Part shown: positions 37,416 through 46,398 of the stretch, one piece after another
How the letters are laid out: the number at the start of each line of letters is the position of its first letter
Position numbering within the stretch: the first letter of the stretch is position 1
Source: Gammaproteobacteria bacterium
GTDB taxonomy: Bacteria > Pseudomonadota > Gammaproteobacteria > Pseudomonadales > Ketobacteraceae
DNA length: 64,000 nt
Assembly: GCA_013178375.1 (NCBI GenBank)
Contig: JABLXQ010000028.1
Coordinates: 1 to 64,000 of the forward strand
Reading direction: 5' to 3'
The notes under the pieces: model-generated
Told to the model about the DNA's origin: nothing
Databases searched by the model: none
The model's input: the letters and a program-made list of their open reading frames with translations, nothing else
Position numbers and translations under genes: made by a program

Positions 37416-38348
37416 ATGCACCTTCACCGCCATTCCTTGCCCCAGCTTTCCGGCCTGCCTTTCATCACCGACAGCGGGCTGGAAACCACTCTGGTTTTCC
37501 ATGACGGTCTGTCGCTGCCCTGCTTCGCTTCATTTCCGCTGCTGGAAAACGAAGCCGGCCGCAAGCGTCTGCGCGATTATTTCCAGACCCACATCGACAT
37601 CGCCCGCCGCTGCCGGGCCGGCTTTCTGCTGGAAGCGCCGACCTGGCGTGCCAACCGCGATTGGGGCAGCAAAATGGGTTACTCGCTGCAGCAGTTACAG
37701 GCGATCAATCGCGACGCCATTTATTTTCTGGAACAGATCCGGCTGAGCAACCCGGATGTTCCCATGGTGATCAGCGGCAACATCGGGCCCCGTGGCGACG
37801 GCTACAATCCAGCATTTTTGATGTCAGCGCAGGAAGCGCAGGAGTACCACGCCGAACAGATCGCAACCTTCGCCGATACCCGCGCCGATCTGGTGAGCGC
37901 ATTCACGCTCTGCTACGCCGCCGAGGCCATTGGTATTACCCGCGCCGCGCAAGCCGCCGGCATGCCCGTGGTCATTTCCTTCACGCTGGAAACCGATGGC
38001 AAGCTGATCACCGGCCAGACGTTGCAGGACGCTATCGAGGAAGTGGACGCCGCCACCCACTCCGGCCCGGCGTACTACATGATCAACTGCGCGCACCCGA
38101 CCCATTTTTCCGACACGCTGCAAGGCGAGCGCTGGCTGCAGCGCATTGTCGGCGTACGCGCCAACTCATCGCGCAAGAGCCATGCGGAGCTGGATGCGTC
38201 CACCGAACTGGATGACGGCAACCCAGTTGAACTTGGGCAGGAATACCGCGAATTGAAGGCACGCCTCACCAATCTGTCGGTGTATGGTGGCTGTTGCGGC
38301 ACCGATCACCGTCATGTGGATCAGATCGGGAAACATTGTCTGGCGTAA
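37416..38348 (+). CDS. Homocysteine S-methyltransferase family protein
   Basis: A 310-residue TIM-barrel methyltransferase. Zinc ligands are visible as Cys in MINCAHPTHF and the pair in YGGCCGTDHRH. The N-terminus ITDSGLETTLVF fits the family. Enzymes of this type methylate homocysteine from S-methylmethionine or related donors. The ATG at 37416 is chosen because AGGGAGA precedes it; an upstream ATG at 37305 has no ribosome binding site and adds an implausible leader. It is divergent from TetR and next to methionine-salvage genes. Confidence 0.88.
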   Translation: MHLHRHSLPQLSGLPFITDSGLETTLVFHDGLSLPCFASFPLLENEAGRKRLRDYFQTHIDIARRCRAGFLLEAPTWRANRDWGSKMGYSLQQLQAINRDAIYFLEQIRLSNPDVPMVISGNIGPRGDGYNPAFLMSAQEAQEYHAEQIATFADTRADLVSAFTLCYAAEAIGITRAAQAAGMPVVISFTLETDGKLITGQTLQDAIEEVDAATHSGPAYYMINCAHPTHFSDTLQGERWLQRIVGVRANSSRKSHAELDASTELDDGNPVELGQEYRELKARLTNLSVYGGCCGTDHRHVDQIGKHCLA

Positions 38349-38359
38349 AAGAATGGGGC

Positions 38360-38851
38360 TCAGCCGCGATAGGTGACGCGGCCTTGCTGCAGCTGGCGAT
38401 ACCAGCCGATGGTCCAGGGCTGCTGTGTCACCCGTGCCTGCGCCCAGGGTGCGATGACGTAAGTCCAGGCGGTAATCGGATGGTCGCCAGAAATACTCTT
38501 AACAGGATCGAGCGCGGCGGTGACCAGAATGCGGTGATAGAGCTCGCCTTCGTAATCATCGAACAAGATCAGTTCCGATTCGGTGAGACCTGCCAGCAAC
38601 TGGCCCGTTGAGCGGGCGGCAGCATCCGGCACGATGCCGGGAAAATCCGCCCGCGCCACCAGACCGCTGCGATAGCCGTCCAGATGTGCGGGAATTCCTT
38701 CCAGTGTCCGACCGATGATCTCGTGCACCCGTTCCGGTAGTTGCAGGGTGCCGTAAACAAACAGCCGGTGTTTCGGCAGCGCTGGTTTCACCGATGCTTG
38801 CGGCATCGCCGATTGCTGCATTGGCAATTGCTGCACCGCCGGCTGCTTCAC
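38360..38851 (-). CDS. Gamma-glutamylcyclotransferase (AIG2-like) family protein
   Basis: A small GGCT-fold protein with the signature RLFVYGTLQ and the acidic FDDYEGELYHR motif near the catalytic region. Family members release 5-oxoproline from gamma-glutamyl compounds, though many AIG2-like proteins are uncharacterised. I prefer a GTG at 38851 that overlaps the mtnC stop (GTGA); ATGs at 38821 and 38806 are alternatives, and an ATG at 38923 would run well into mtnC. Confidence 0.8.
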   Translation of the reverse strand: MKQPAVQQLPMQQSAMPQASVKPALPKHRLFVYGTLQLPERVHEIIGRTLEGIPAHLDGYRSGLVARADFPGIVPDAAARSTGQLLAGLTESELILFDDYEGELYHRILVTAALDPVKSISGDHPITAWTYVIAPWAQARVTQQPWTIGWYRQLQQGRVTYRG

Positions 38852-39537
38852 CGCACCGATCCCAGATCGATCTGATCGAAATTGTTCACGACAGGATGGG
38901 CACCAAATCCCTCTCCGATGCACTGGCGATCCAGCGCAATGGTCTTCACGCCCGCGGCAGCAGCGGCATCCAGTTCCTGCACGATATCCGACAGAAACAG
39001 GATCTGCTCGCCGGGCAGATGCAGGGCTTGCTTGATATGCTCGTAGGACGCCGCCTCGCGCTTGCCGCCGATGCGGGTATCAAAGAAGTGATCGAACAGC
39101 GGTGTGATGTCGCCGGCTTCGCTGTAACCGAACAGCAGTTTCTGCGCCGCTTCCGAGCCAGACGAATACACACTCAACTGCACGCCGGCGGCCTTCCACG
39201 CACGCAGACGCTGCGCCACTTCCGGGTACAGGTGCCCTTTCAGGCTGCCGTCTTCATAGCCAACGCGCCAGATAATGCCCTGCAGGGTTTTCAGCGGTGT
39301 GATTTTCAGATCCTGGTCGATCCAGCTCACCAGCACCTCCCCCACCCGCTCCAGCGACGCATCGGATTCGTTGATCTGTTTGCGCACGGCATCGATTTCC
39401 GCCGCCACATCCGGATCGCGGGCATGCTCGATGACGAATTGCGCGATGCGTTCCCGCGCGTAGGGAAACAGCACATCGGCCACGAAGGAAATGCTGGTGG
39501 TGGTGCCTTCAATATCGGTGACGACCGCCTTGATCAC
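38848..39537 (-). CDS. mtnC: Enolase-phosphatase E1, methionine salvage
   Basis: A 229-residue HAD enzyme with the nucleophile in VVTDIEGTTTS, Ser in VYSSGSEAAQKLLF and the late acidic FLSDIVQELDAA. MtnC enolises and dephosphorylates 2,3-diketo-5-methylthiopentyl-1-phosphate to the acireductone. The start is GTG 39537, preceded by GGTGAG; longer ATG frames run into mtnD. It follows mtnD by 8 nt. Confidence 0.93.
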   Translation of the reverse strand: MIKAVVTDIEGTTTSISFVADVLFPYARERIAQFVIEHARDPDVAAEIDAVRKQINESDASLERVGEVLVSWIDQDLKITPLKTLQGIIWRVGYEDGSLKGHLYPEVAQRLRAWKAAGVQLSVYSSGSEAAQKLLFGYSEAGDITPLFDHFFDTRIGGKREAASYEHIKQALHLPGEQILFLSDIVQELDAAAAAGVKTIALDRQCIGEGFGAHPVVNNFDQIDLGSVR

Positions 39538-39545
39538 GGGAAAAC

Positions 39546-40100
39546 TCACCGGGCCAGAACTTCGTAACGCGGGAATTCGCTGGCAATCTTGTTGCCGGTG
39601 AACTTGGCTACCCAGCCGTCCGGATTGGTGAAAATGCGGATGGCGGTGAAATTGGGGGTATCGCCCATATCGAACCAGTGTTTGGTGTCGGCCGGCACGC
39701 TGATCAGGTCGCCGGCGCAGCATTGCAGGGCCAGCACGCGCTCATTCAGGTGCAGATAGAAAATGCCGTCGCCCTTCACGAAGAAACGCACTTCGTCTTC
39801 GCTGTGCTGATGTTCGTCGAGGAATTTCTGTCGCAGCGCCAGTTTGTCAGGATGGTTGGGCGACATGTTGATAACATCCACCGATTTGTAGCCGCCTTCG
39901 GTCATCAGACGGTCGATGGCGTCGGCATAGGCATCAAGGATGTCTTCGCTGGTGGAGTCGGCGGTGATTTTCGCACCGGCTTCCCACTGCTCGAAACGTA
40001 CGCCCTCGGCCTGCAGCAGGCGCGCAATTTCCTTCAGGTCGCCGGTTTCCACCAGCGGCTCGCCGGCATCCTTGTCACTGTAGATGTATAACGTGCTCAT
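39546..40100 (-). CDS. mtnD: Acireductone dioxygenase
   Basis: A 184-residue cupin with metal ligands in HQHSEDEVRFF (two His and Glu) and a distal His in TKHWFDMG. It oxidises acireductone to the ketoacid precursor of methionine plus formate with Fe, or off-pathway products with Ni. It lies upstream of mtnC in the same operon and is separated from mtnB by palindrome copy 3. Confidence 0.95.
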   Translation of the reverse strand: MSTLYIYSDKDAGEPLVETGDLKEIARLLQAEGVRFEQWEAGAKITADSTSEDILDAYADAIDRLMTEGGYKSVDVINMSPNHPDKLALRQKFLDEHQHSEDEVRFFVKGDGIFYLHLNERVLALQCCAGDLISVPADTKHWFDMGDTPNFTAIRIFTNPDGWVAKFTGNKIASEFPRYEVLAR

Positions 40101-40127
40101 TGTTCTTGCGCTCCTCTTGAATATCTG

Positions 40128-40251
40128 TGCAGACAGGGCTTCAGGCCACTACCGAATCTGGACACGCCGTAAACCCTTCCCTGGGGGCTGCTCCGCGGCA
40201 TCCCTGCCGCAGAGCGTCCAGATTCGGTAGTGGCCTGAAGCCCTGTCTGCA
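40128..40251 (+). repeat. Variable-arm palindrome with conserved core, copy 3
   Basis: Perfect inverted arms of 36 nt at 40128-40163 and 40216-40251 enclose a 52-nt core (40164-40215) starting ACGCCGTAAACCCTTCC and containing GCGGCATCCCTGCCGC. The arms share nothing with the other copies. It lies between mtnB and mtnD, both on the minus strand, and could split that transcript. Confidence 0.92.
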
Positions 40252-40261
40252 TGTCTCTCAT

Positions 40262-40891
40262 TCATTTCAGCAAAAGCATGCTCTTGTATTCGCATTCCAG
40301 CAGGAACTCCAGCGCCTCGATATGGCGGCGGGTTTCCTTCACTGTACTGCCCCAGGTGTAAAGGCCGTGGCCCGCCAGAATGAAAGCCTGACAGGATTGC
40401 ACCGAATCCAGGTGCGTATCGACCTCCTGCGCCAGCGCCACCATGTCCTGGCTGTTGCCGAACACAGGCACTTTCAGTGCCACTTCATGGGTGTCGATGC
40501 CGGCGAAGGCTTTCTGCAGCTCGTAATTACGGAACACGATCTCGCCACTCCAGATGACACGACTTATCAAGGTGCCGTAAATGGAATGGGTGTGAAACAC
40601 ATAGCGCGCCTGGGGAAAGCGGCGGTAAATCAGGGAATGCAGCAGGGTTTCGGCCGAGGGGCGTTTGGGTGTATTCACCGGATTGCCGCTGGCATCTACC
40701 GTCATCAGGTCATCTGGCGTCAGTTCGCCCTTGCCCTTGCCGGAGACGGTAATCAGAAACTGTTCTGCATCAAGCCAGGCGGACAGGTTACCGCTGGTCG
40801 CCGGGCACCAGCGATTGCCATCAATCCAGCGGCCGGTGTCGATCAGGTCCTGCTTGAGTTGTTCCTGGTCCAAAGTAACCATCGTAGCCAT
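40262..40891 (-). CDS. mtnB: Methylthioribulose-1-phosphate dehydratase
   Basis: A 209-residue class II aldolase-fold enzyme. ATSGNLSAWL, the zinc motif HTHSIYGTL and the distal AGHGLYTWG are visible. MtnB dehydrates methylthioribulose-1-phosphate to the diketone used by MtnC. mtnA and a transaminase (mtnE) are not in the window, so they must be elsewhere or replaced. Confidence 0.94.
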   Translation of the reverse strand: MATMVTLDQEQLKQDLIDTGRWIDGNRWCPATSGNLSAWLDAEQFLITVSGKGKGELTPDDLMTVDASGNPVNTPKRPSAETLLHSLIYRRFPQARYVFHTHSIYGTLISRVIWSGEIVFRNYELQKAFAGIDTHEVALKVPVFGNSQDMVALAQEVDTHLDSVQSCQAFILAGHGLYTWGSTVKETRRHIEALEFLLECEYKSMLLLK

Positions 40892-40894
40892 TGC

Positions 40895-42103
40895 TCACCC
40901 TTGGGCCTGCCTGACCCGCGAAAACAGAAAGTATGCCAGCACCGCCGCGAACAGCAACAGGACAGAGGCACCATAATACGCAACCGGACCGCCGTACGCA
41001 TCGACGATCCGGCCGGAAAAATAGGCACCGGCCGCATTGCCTGCACCATAACAGAACGCGCTGTAGAACGCCTGCCCCTGCCCCGATGCCTCGTTGGTGA
41101 AGAAACGGTGGATCAGGTGGATGGCCAGTGCATGGAAGATGCCGAAAGTTGCCGCGTGCCCCAGCTGGGCCAGTACGATGACAGCCGTATTGTCGGGAAA
41201 ATAGCCGGTCAGCCACCAGCGCAGAGCCCCCGCCAGCAGGCAGCCTATCGCCAGCGTGCGGGCGTTGAAGTGGCTGATGATCTGGTGCATTACCAGAAAC
41301 ACGCCGATTTCCGACACCACACCCACCGCCCACAATCCACCGATCAGGGTTTTGCTGTAACCCTCATCCTGCAGAAAAATGGAAAAAAATGTGTAATAGG
41401 GGCCGTGGGATACCTGCATCAGAAAGCACAGCAGGAAGAACATGAACACAGTACCGTTACGCAATTGCTGCAGGAACTGAAAAAAACTGCCTCCGGACCG
41501 GCGCACCATCTGCGGCTGCGACACCAGCAGCGCCGCCAGCACAATCAGCCCCATCAGCGCGATCACCAGCACCGGCAATTGCTCCAGCGGGTGGTTTTCG
41601 AAATACCAGCCCAATCCCACCACGGACGCTATGAAACCAATGGAACCCCACAGACGAATGCGGCTGTAGCGCTGCGCATCATTGCGCAAATGTTGCAGCG
41701 TGATGACTTCAAACTGCGGCAGGATTGCGTTCCAGAAAAAGTTGAAACCCGCCATCACCAGCGCGATACCCCAGAAGCCTGGCTTGAGAAACACCCCGGC
41801 GTAGACCAGCGCGGTCAACAGCGCGCCCAGGCGGATAATGAACATGCGCCGGTTGGTGCGATCGCCAATCCAGCCCCACAGATTGGGTGCCACCAGTCGG
41901 GTGCTGACCTGAATCGCCGTGAGCGTGCCGATTTCCACCAGCGTAAAACCCAGGTGGTGCAGATACAGGCTCCAGAACGGCACCAGGGCACCGACGACGG
42001 TGAAATAGAAGAAATAAAACGACGACAGGCGCCAGTAAGGCACCTGCTGCGCGGAGATCGTCATGGAGGGGACAGGCTCGCCGGCGGACACGGTCAGTTG
42101 CAT
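40895..42103 (-). CDS. MFS transporter (MFS_1-like / nucleoside-proton symporter-like)
   Basis: A 402-residue, twelve-helix transporter starting with YWRLSSFYFFYFTVVGALVPFW and carrying IGDRTNRR between helices 2 and 3. It belongs to the MFS_1-like group that includes HcaT and relatives. It starts just after aroC and ends 4 nt before mtnB, so uptake of a methylthio-nucleoside or sugar for the salvage pathway is conceivable, but no substrate residues are diagnostic. A second ATG at 42064 could be the true start. Confidence 0.82.
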   Translation of the reverse strand: MQLTVSAGEPVPSMTISAQQVPYWRLSSFYFFYFTVVGALVPFWSLYLHHLGFTLVEIGTLTAIQVSTRLVAPNLWGWIGDRTNRRMFIIRLGALLTALVYAGVFLKPGFWGIALVMAGFNFFWNAILPQFEVITLQHLRNDAQRYSRIRLWGSIGFIASVVGLGWYFENHPLEQLPVLVIALMGLIVLAALLVSQPQMVRRSGGSFFQFLQQLRNGTVFMFFLLCFLMQVSHGPYYTFFSIFLQDEGYSKTLIGGLWAVGVVSEIGVFLVMHQIISHFNARTLAIGCLLAGALRWWLTGYFPDNTAVIVLAQLGHAATFGIFHALAIHLIHRFFTNEASGQGQAFYSAFCYGAGNAAGAYFSGRIVDAYGGPVAYYGASVLLLFAAVLAYFLFSRVRQAQG

Positions 42104-42131
42104 CCCTGGCAATAATTTCCGGCGTGCAAGT

Positions 42132-43244
42132 TCATTCCTGCGCTGGCGGCGCCAGGGCCGCGATCACCGGGGTGCCGCTGCTCACGTCCGCATTCTGGCC
42201 GCGATGCCGCAGCACGTGATCCATCAGCACCAGCGCCATCATGGCCTCGGCAATGGGTGTGGCACGCACGCCGACGCAGGGGTCGTGGCGGCCGGTGGTA
42301 ACCACTTCCACCGGATTGCCGTGCACATCAATGCTCTTGCCGGGAATGCGGATGCTGGAGGTCGGCTTCAGCGCAATGTGCGCGACGATGTCCTGGCCGG
42401 AAGAAATGCCGCCCAGAATGCCGCCGGCGTTGTTGCTGAGAAAACCTAGCGGTGTGAGTTCGTCCCGGTGCTGCTCGCCCCGCTGGGTGACGCAATCGAA
42501 ACCGGCGCCGATTTCCACGCCCTTCACCGCGTTGATGCTCATCAGGGCATGGGCCAGTTCCGCATCCAGCCGGTCGAAAATGGGTTCGCCCAGACCAGGC
42601 ATCACGCCGGTGGCAACGACAGTAACCCTGGCGCCGATAGAACTGCCATCGCGACGCAGGTCGTCGATTAGTTGTTCCATCTGCGGCACCACATCCGGGT
42701 CGGGGCAGAAAAACGGATTCTGCTCCACTGCAGCCCAGTCGAATTTCTGTGGTTTGATATCACCGATCTGCGATACATAGCCGCGCACTTCGATGCCATA
42801 ACGCTGCTTCAGGTATTTCTTGGCAATAGCACCGGCCGCCACCCGCATGGCAGTCTCGCGCGCCGAGGAACGGCCGCCACCACGATAATCACGGAAGCCG
42901 TATTTCTGCTGGTAGGTATAATCGGCGTGAGCCGGGCGGAACTTGTCCTTGATCTCGGAATAGTCTTTCGACTTCTGGTCGGTGTTCTCGATCAGCAGAC
43001 CGATGCTGCAGCCGGTGGTCCTGCCTTCAAACACGCCGGACAGGATTTTCACCTGGTCGTCTTCCCGGCGCTGGGTGGTGTATTTCGAGGTGCCGGGCTT
43101 GCGGCGGTCCAGGTCGGTTTGCAGGTCGGCTTCGCTCAGTTCCAGCCCCGGCGGGCAACCGTCGACGATGCAGCCCAGCGCCAGGCCGTGGCTCTCGCCA
43201 AAGGTGGTGACAGTGAAAAGCTTGCCAAACGAATTACCGGACAT
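42132..43244 (-). CDS. aroC: Chorismate synthase
   Basis: A 370-residue FMN-dependent enzyme beginning [16 protein letters not shown], with [23 protein letters not shown] split by typical signatures. It makes chorismate from EPSP. It lies downstream of prmB in the same direction, an order common in Gammaproteobacteria. Confidence 0.96.
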   Translation of the reverse strand: MSGNSFGKLFTVTTFGESHGLALGCIVDGCPPGLELSEADLQTDLDRRKPGTSKYTTQRREDDQVKILSGVFEGRTTGCSIGLLIENTDQKSKDYSEIKDKFRPAHADYTYQQKYGFRDYRGGGRSSARETAMRVAAGAIAKKYLKQRYGIEVRGYVSQIGDIKPQKFDWAAVEQNPFFCPDPDVVPQMEQLIDDLRRDGSSIGARVTVVATGVMPGLGEPIFDRLDAELAHALMSINAVKGVEIGAGFDCVTQRGEQHRDELTPLGFLSNNAGGILGGISSGQDIVAHIALKPTSSIRIPGKSIDVHGNPVEVVTTGRHDPCVGVRATPIAEAMMALVLMDHVLRHRGQNADVSSGTPVIAALAPPAQE

Positions 43245-43399
43245 AGGGTTCCTGCTGGATCGGTCTGCGGGTTTCGGCTATCAGAAGCGAAAAACGGGGC
43301 GCCATTATAACCGGCGGCGGGCGCCAGTGCGAAACGCTTTGCCAGCGCCCACTTTTAATTCCACATCAACAGATTAGAGAATTTAGTTAAAGCTGGATG

Positions 43400-44365
43400 T
43401 CACAGTACGAAATCCGCCTGGTGGTGATCGATCTCGTCCTTGGTCAGGATGAAGACGCCGTGGCCACCCCGCTCGAACTCGATCCAGGTGAACGGCACAT
43501 CCGGGTAGGCTTCCTCCAGCGCGGGCCAGGAGTTACCCACCTCGATCACCGCGATGCCGCCCGGATTCAGGTGGCGCGACAGCTCCGGCAACATGCGGCG
43601 CACGATTTCCAGGCCATCGATGCCCGCTTCCAGGCCCATGCGCGGTTCGTGGTGGAATTCGTCCGGCAGTGCGTCCATGTCGCGCTGGTCCACATAGGGC
43701 GGATTGGACACGATGACATCGTAAGTGCGACCGTCCAGCGCTTCGAACAGGTTGGAATAGATCAGGTTCACCTGGTTCTCGACACCCAGGGCCTGCACGT
43801 TCTGCTCCGCCACGTCCAGCGCGTCTTCGCTCAGGTCCACACAGTCCACCAGCGCCTCGGGGAAGTAGCGGGCGCAGGCGATGCCGATGCAGCCGCTGCC
43901 GGTGCACAGGTCGAGGATGCTGGTGACATTGTCGCCGTCGATCCAGGGTTCGAAGTGCTGTTCGATCAGTTCGGCGATGGGGGAACGGGGGATCAGCACC
44001 CGCTGGTCCACCTTGAACGGGATGCCGGCGAACCAGCCGGTGCCGGTGAGATAGGCAGTGGGAATGCGGTCCACTACACGGCGGTTGATCTGGTGGGCAA
44101 TGCGTTGTTTTTCACTGGTGAGCAGGCGCGCGTCCTGAATCCGGTTATCGATATCCCAGGGCAGATGCAGCGCGTGCAGGGTGATGGCAACCGCTTCGTC
44201 CCAGGGATCGTCGTAGCCGTGGCCCAGGGTGACTCCCTGGGCATGAAACTGCGACACGGCCCAGCGGATGAAATCGCGGATGGTCTGCAGTTCGTCGATG
44301 GCTTCGTCGAGGTTGATCAGGTCGTCGGCGGGTTCGATCGGGGTCACCATGCGGGCTTCGTCCAT
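43400..44365 (-). CDS. prmB: Ribosomal protein L3 glutamine N5-methyltransferase
   Basis: A 321-residue SAM methyltransferase. The catalytic NPPY motif (VSNPPYVDQRD), SAM-binding LDLCTGSGCIGIA and the N-terminal helical domain identify the HemK/PrmB family; the GTGWFAGIPFKVDQRVLIPRSP segment and the aroC neighbour favour prmB over prmC. I start at ATG 44365; the preceding TTG is less likely. Confidence 0.92.
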   Translation of the reverse strand: MDEARMVTPIEPADDLINLDEAIDELQTIRDFIRWAVSQFHAQGVTLGHGYDDPWDEAVAITLHALHLPWDIDNRIQDARLLTSEKQRIAHQINRRVVDRIPTAYLTGTGWFAGIPFKVDQRVLIPRSPIAELIEQHFEPWIDGDNVTSILDLCTGSGCIGIACARYFPEALVDCVDLSEDALDVAEQNVQALGVENQVNLIYSNLFEALDGRTYDVIVSNPPYVDQRDMDALPDEFHHEPRMGLEAGIDGLEIVRRMLPELSRHLNPGGIAVIEVGNSWPALEEAYPDVPFTWIEFERGGHGVFILTKDEIDHHQADFVL

Positions 44366-44392
44366 CAATTGGAAAACGGCGATTGTACAGAC

Positions 44393-45256
44393 TCAATCCA
44401 TGCCCGGATACCAGGCGGTATTGACCCACTCCACCCAGATCATGCCCGGCGCATCCACATCGGGGGCCAGCGGGCCAACGTCCTCCACCTGGGCCTGGAC
44501 GCCGGCCACGGCCAGGGCGTCCGCCAGTTGCTGTTGCAATCCCGTCATGGCAACCGTTTCGCCGTGGCGATGGATCACCAGCACCGGCGGCAGCGTGATG
44601 GTGTCCTTCCACTCGGCCACCCGGGTCACAATGTCACTGAAATTGGCCTTGCCATCCAGTACCGGCACCCGCCCCACTACCACCCGGCCTGTCGCTTTCA
44701 GGGCGGTTTGTGCGGCGGGGGCACTCATCTCGCCGGTCGGCACGGTGAGAGTTTCCTCATGGAAATAGAGACGACGGTTGGGGCGCTCCACCAGATAGAG
44801 CACATGGTAACGGGGCGCTTCGCGGGAGCGGATCACCCACATGAACTGGGCGCGGTCGGAACCGAACAGCAGGGGTTGGGCGAAAACACCGTTGGCCCAA
44901 AGTGAACTTTCACCACAATCGCGGGCTTCGCACTCGAACAGCAGATCGGCCTTTTGCCGTTCCAGAAAGGTGAGAACCAGCTGACGGGCATCCTGCAGCG
45001 AGATGGCGCCCTCCAGCTTCCAGGTCACCACCGCCAGGTTGCCCTGCAGGCGCTCGAAATGGGATGGTGCCGCGCGCCCGGCCTTGCGATCATTCTTTAC
45101 CCGGCCAAGAGGCAGCAGGTAGTGGACGTCCTGCTCGGTGCGCTCATCAACCACATTGGCCTGGGTGAATATCCGTTCCAGTGTATTAGCCGCTGCAACG
45201 GTTGCCAGAGGGGTCAGAAAAACAGTACAAAGTAAAATCTTGATAACGCGCAGCAT
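44393..45256 (-). CDS. DUF4892 domain protein, exported
   Basis: A 287-residue protein with an N-terminal signal peptide (MLRVIKILLCTVFLTPLATV, cleaved near AAA). The core has DVHYLLPLGRVKN, LLFECEARDCGESSLWAN and an AQFMWVIR segment, the pattern of DUF4892 proteins; two cysteines may form a disulfide. A role in the periplasm or envelope is inferred from the signal only. ATG 45256 is chosen over one nine codons upstream because it places the signal at the N-terminus and GGGAAAGG precedes it. Confidence 0.8.
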   Translation of the reverse strand: MLRVIKILLCTVFLTPLATVAAANTLERIFTQANVVDERTEQDVHYLLPLGRVKNDRKAGRAAPSHFERLQGNLAVVTWKLEGAISLQDARQLVLTFLERQKADLLFECEARDCGESSLWANGVFAQPLLFGSDRAQFMWVIRSREAPRYHVLYLVERPNRRLYFHEETLTVPTGEMSAPAAQTALKATGRVVVGRVPVLDGKANFSDIVTRVAEWKDTITLPPVLVIHRHGETVAMTGLQQQLADALAVAGVQAQVEDVGPLAPDVDAPGMIWVEWVNTAWYPGMD

Positions 45257-45358
45257 CGAGTGCCTTTCCCAAGTGGAAACCACAACGCTAACAAAGCGTT
45301 AATGGCAGTTCAAGTCGACGCCCATCACATCAGTGCATATATAAAAAGGAAGGACCCC

Positions 45359-46204
45359 ATGGCCCCCAAGAGCAGCTCCCACGAATCCCACAAGCGGGCC
45401 TTCATCACCGGTGCCGCCAGTGGCCTGGGCCGGGAACTGGCCCTGCGCTTTGCCCGCGCCGGCTACCGTATCTGCGTGGCCGACATTCACGAAGCCCGCG
45501 CCAACGCGGTGGTGGACGAAATCAGAGCCCTGGGCCAGGACGCCTTTTTCTACCACTGCGACGTCAGCCGCGATGAAGATCTGCAAAACGCAGTAGCCGC
45601 CATGAACGACCGCTGGGGCGGCACCGATGTTCTCATCAACAATGCCGGCGTGGCCGGCGGCGGCCCCTTCGACTGGCTGACTCTGGACGACTGGCACTGG
45701 ATGATGAACATCAACTTCAATGGCGTGCTGCGCGGCTGCCATGCCTTTGTGCCGGCCATGAAGGAACAGGGCCACGGCCATATCGTGAACATCGCGTCGA
45801 TGGCTGGCCTGCTCAACCCGCCCGGAATGAGCAACTATAACGTAGCCAAGGCGGCAGTGGTGTCGCTGTCGGAAACCCTGGCGCCGGAACTGCACCCGTT
45901 TGGTATCGGCGTCACCTGCGTGTGCCCTTCCTTCTTTCGCACCAATCTGGGGGAATCCCTGCGCTCGCCCGACCTGAGCACCCAGCAGACCCTCAACAAA
46001 CTGGTGGACAACTCGACCGACCTGTCCGCCGCCGATATCGCCGACCGCATTTTCACGGCAGTGGTCAGCAACAAGTTCCTGCTGATCCCTCACGAAAAGG
46101 CCGTTACCGCCTGGCAACGCAAATGCGCCGATCTGGACGATCACCTGCAGGCACAACATGTGCTTGCAGAAAACCTGAAACAGCGGGCGCGGCGGAGCAA
46201 CTGA
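45359..46204 (+). CDS. SDR family oxidoreductase
   Basis: A 281-residue classical short-chain dehydrogenase. The NAD(P) loop TGAASGLGRELA, the NNAG motif, the serine in NIASMAG and the catalytic YNVAK are present. The substrate is unknown; the downstream CoA-pathway genes make a hydroxyacyl-CoA substrate possible but unproven. The ATG at 45359 has an AAGGAAGGA ribosome binding site; an upstream ATG at 45260 lies in the divergent promoter region. Confidence 0.88.
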   Translation: MAPKSSSHESHKRAFITGAASGLGRELALRFARAGYRICVADIHEARANAVVDEIRALGQDAFFYHCDVSRDEDLQNAVAAMNDRWGGTDVLINNAGVAGGGPFDWLTLDDWHWMMNINFNGVLRGCHAFVPAMKEQGHGHIVNIASMAGLLNPPGMSNYNVAKAAVVSLSETLAPELHPFGIGVTCVCPSFFRTNLGESLRSPDLSTQQTLNKLVDNSTDLSAADIADRIFTAVVSNKFLLIPHEKAVTAWQRKCADLDDHLQAQHVLAENLKQRARRSN

Positions 46205-46250
46205 TACCGGCACGGGCGACCATTGCGAACCTGTGACTGGCCGTCCACAC

Positions 46251-46256
46251 TATAAT
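46251..46256 (+). promoter_or_regulatory. Possible -10 box for the DUF6986 cluster
   Basis: A perfect TATAAT hexamer lies in the 194-bp gap upstream of the aldolase gene. The best TTGCGA -35 candidate (46223-46228) is 22 nt away, which is too far, so this is only suggestive. Confidence 0.3.
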
Positions 46257-46398
46257 CTATTCATCAATCAAGGGCGCCGCTAAAATAGTCAGCCTTCTTC
46301 GCGACCACTGTTTTCTCAGCGCCATCCCTTTGAATCAGGCGGCATTTCGATGCCGTTTGTCACTTTTCATCCGATGTATTTAAGGACCTGGGCACACC

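Noticed and set aside
40127-42115. A 662-codon plus-strand open frame over mtnB and the MFS gene
   Set aside because: Antisense to two clear genes, begins inside palindrome copy 3, and its product is rich in Gln/His/Arg without any known motif.
43397-44905. A 502-codon plus-strand frame over prmB and the DUF4892 gene
   Set aside because: Mirror of confident minus-strand genes; low-complexity His/Gln/Gly composition and no start signal.
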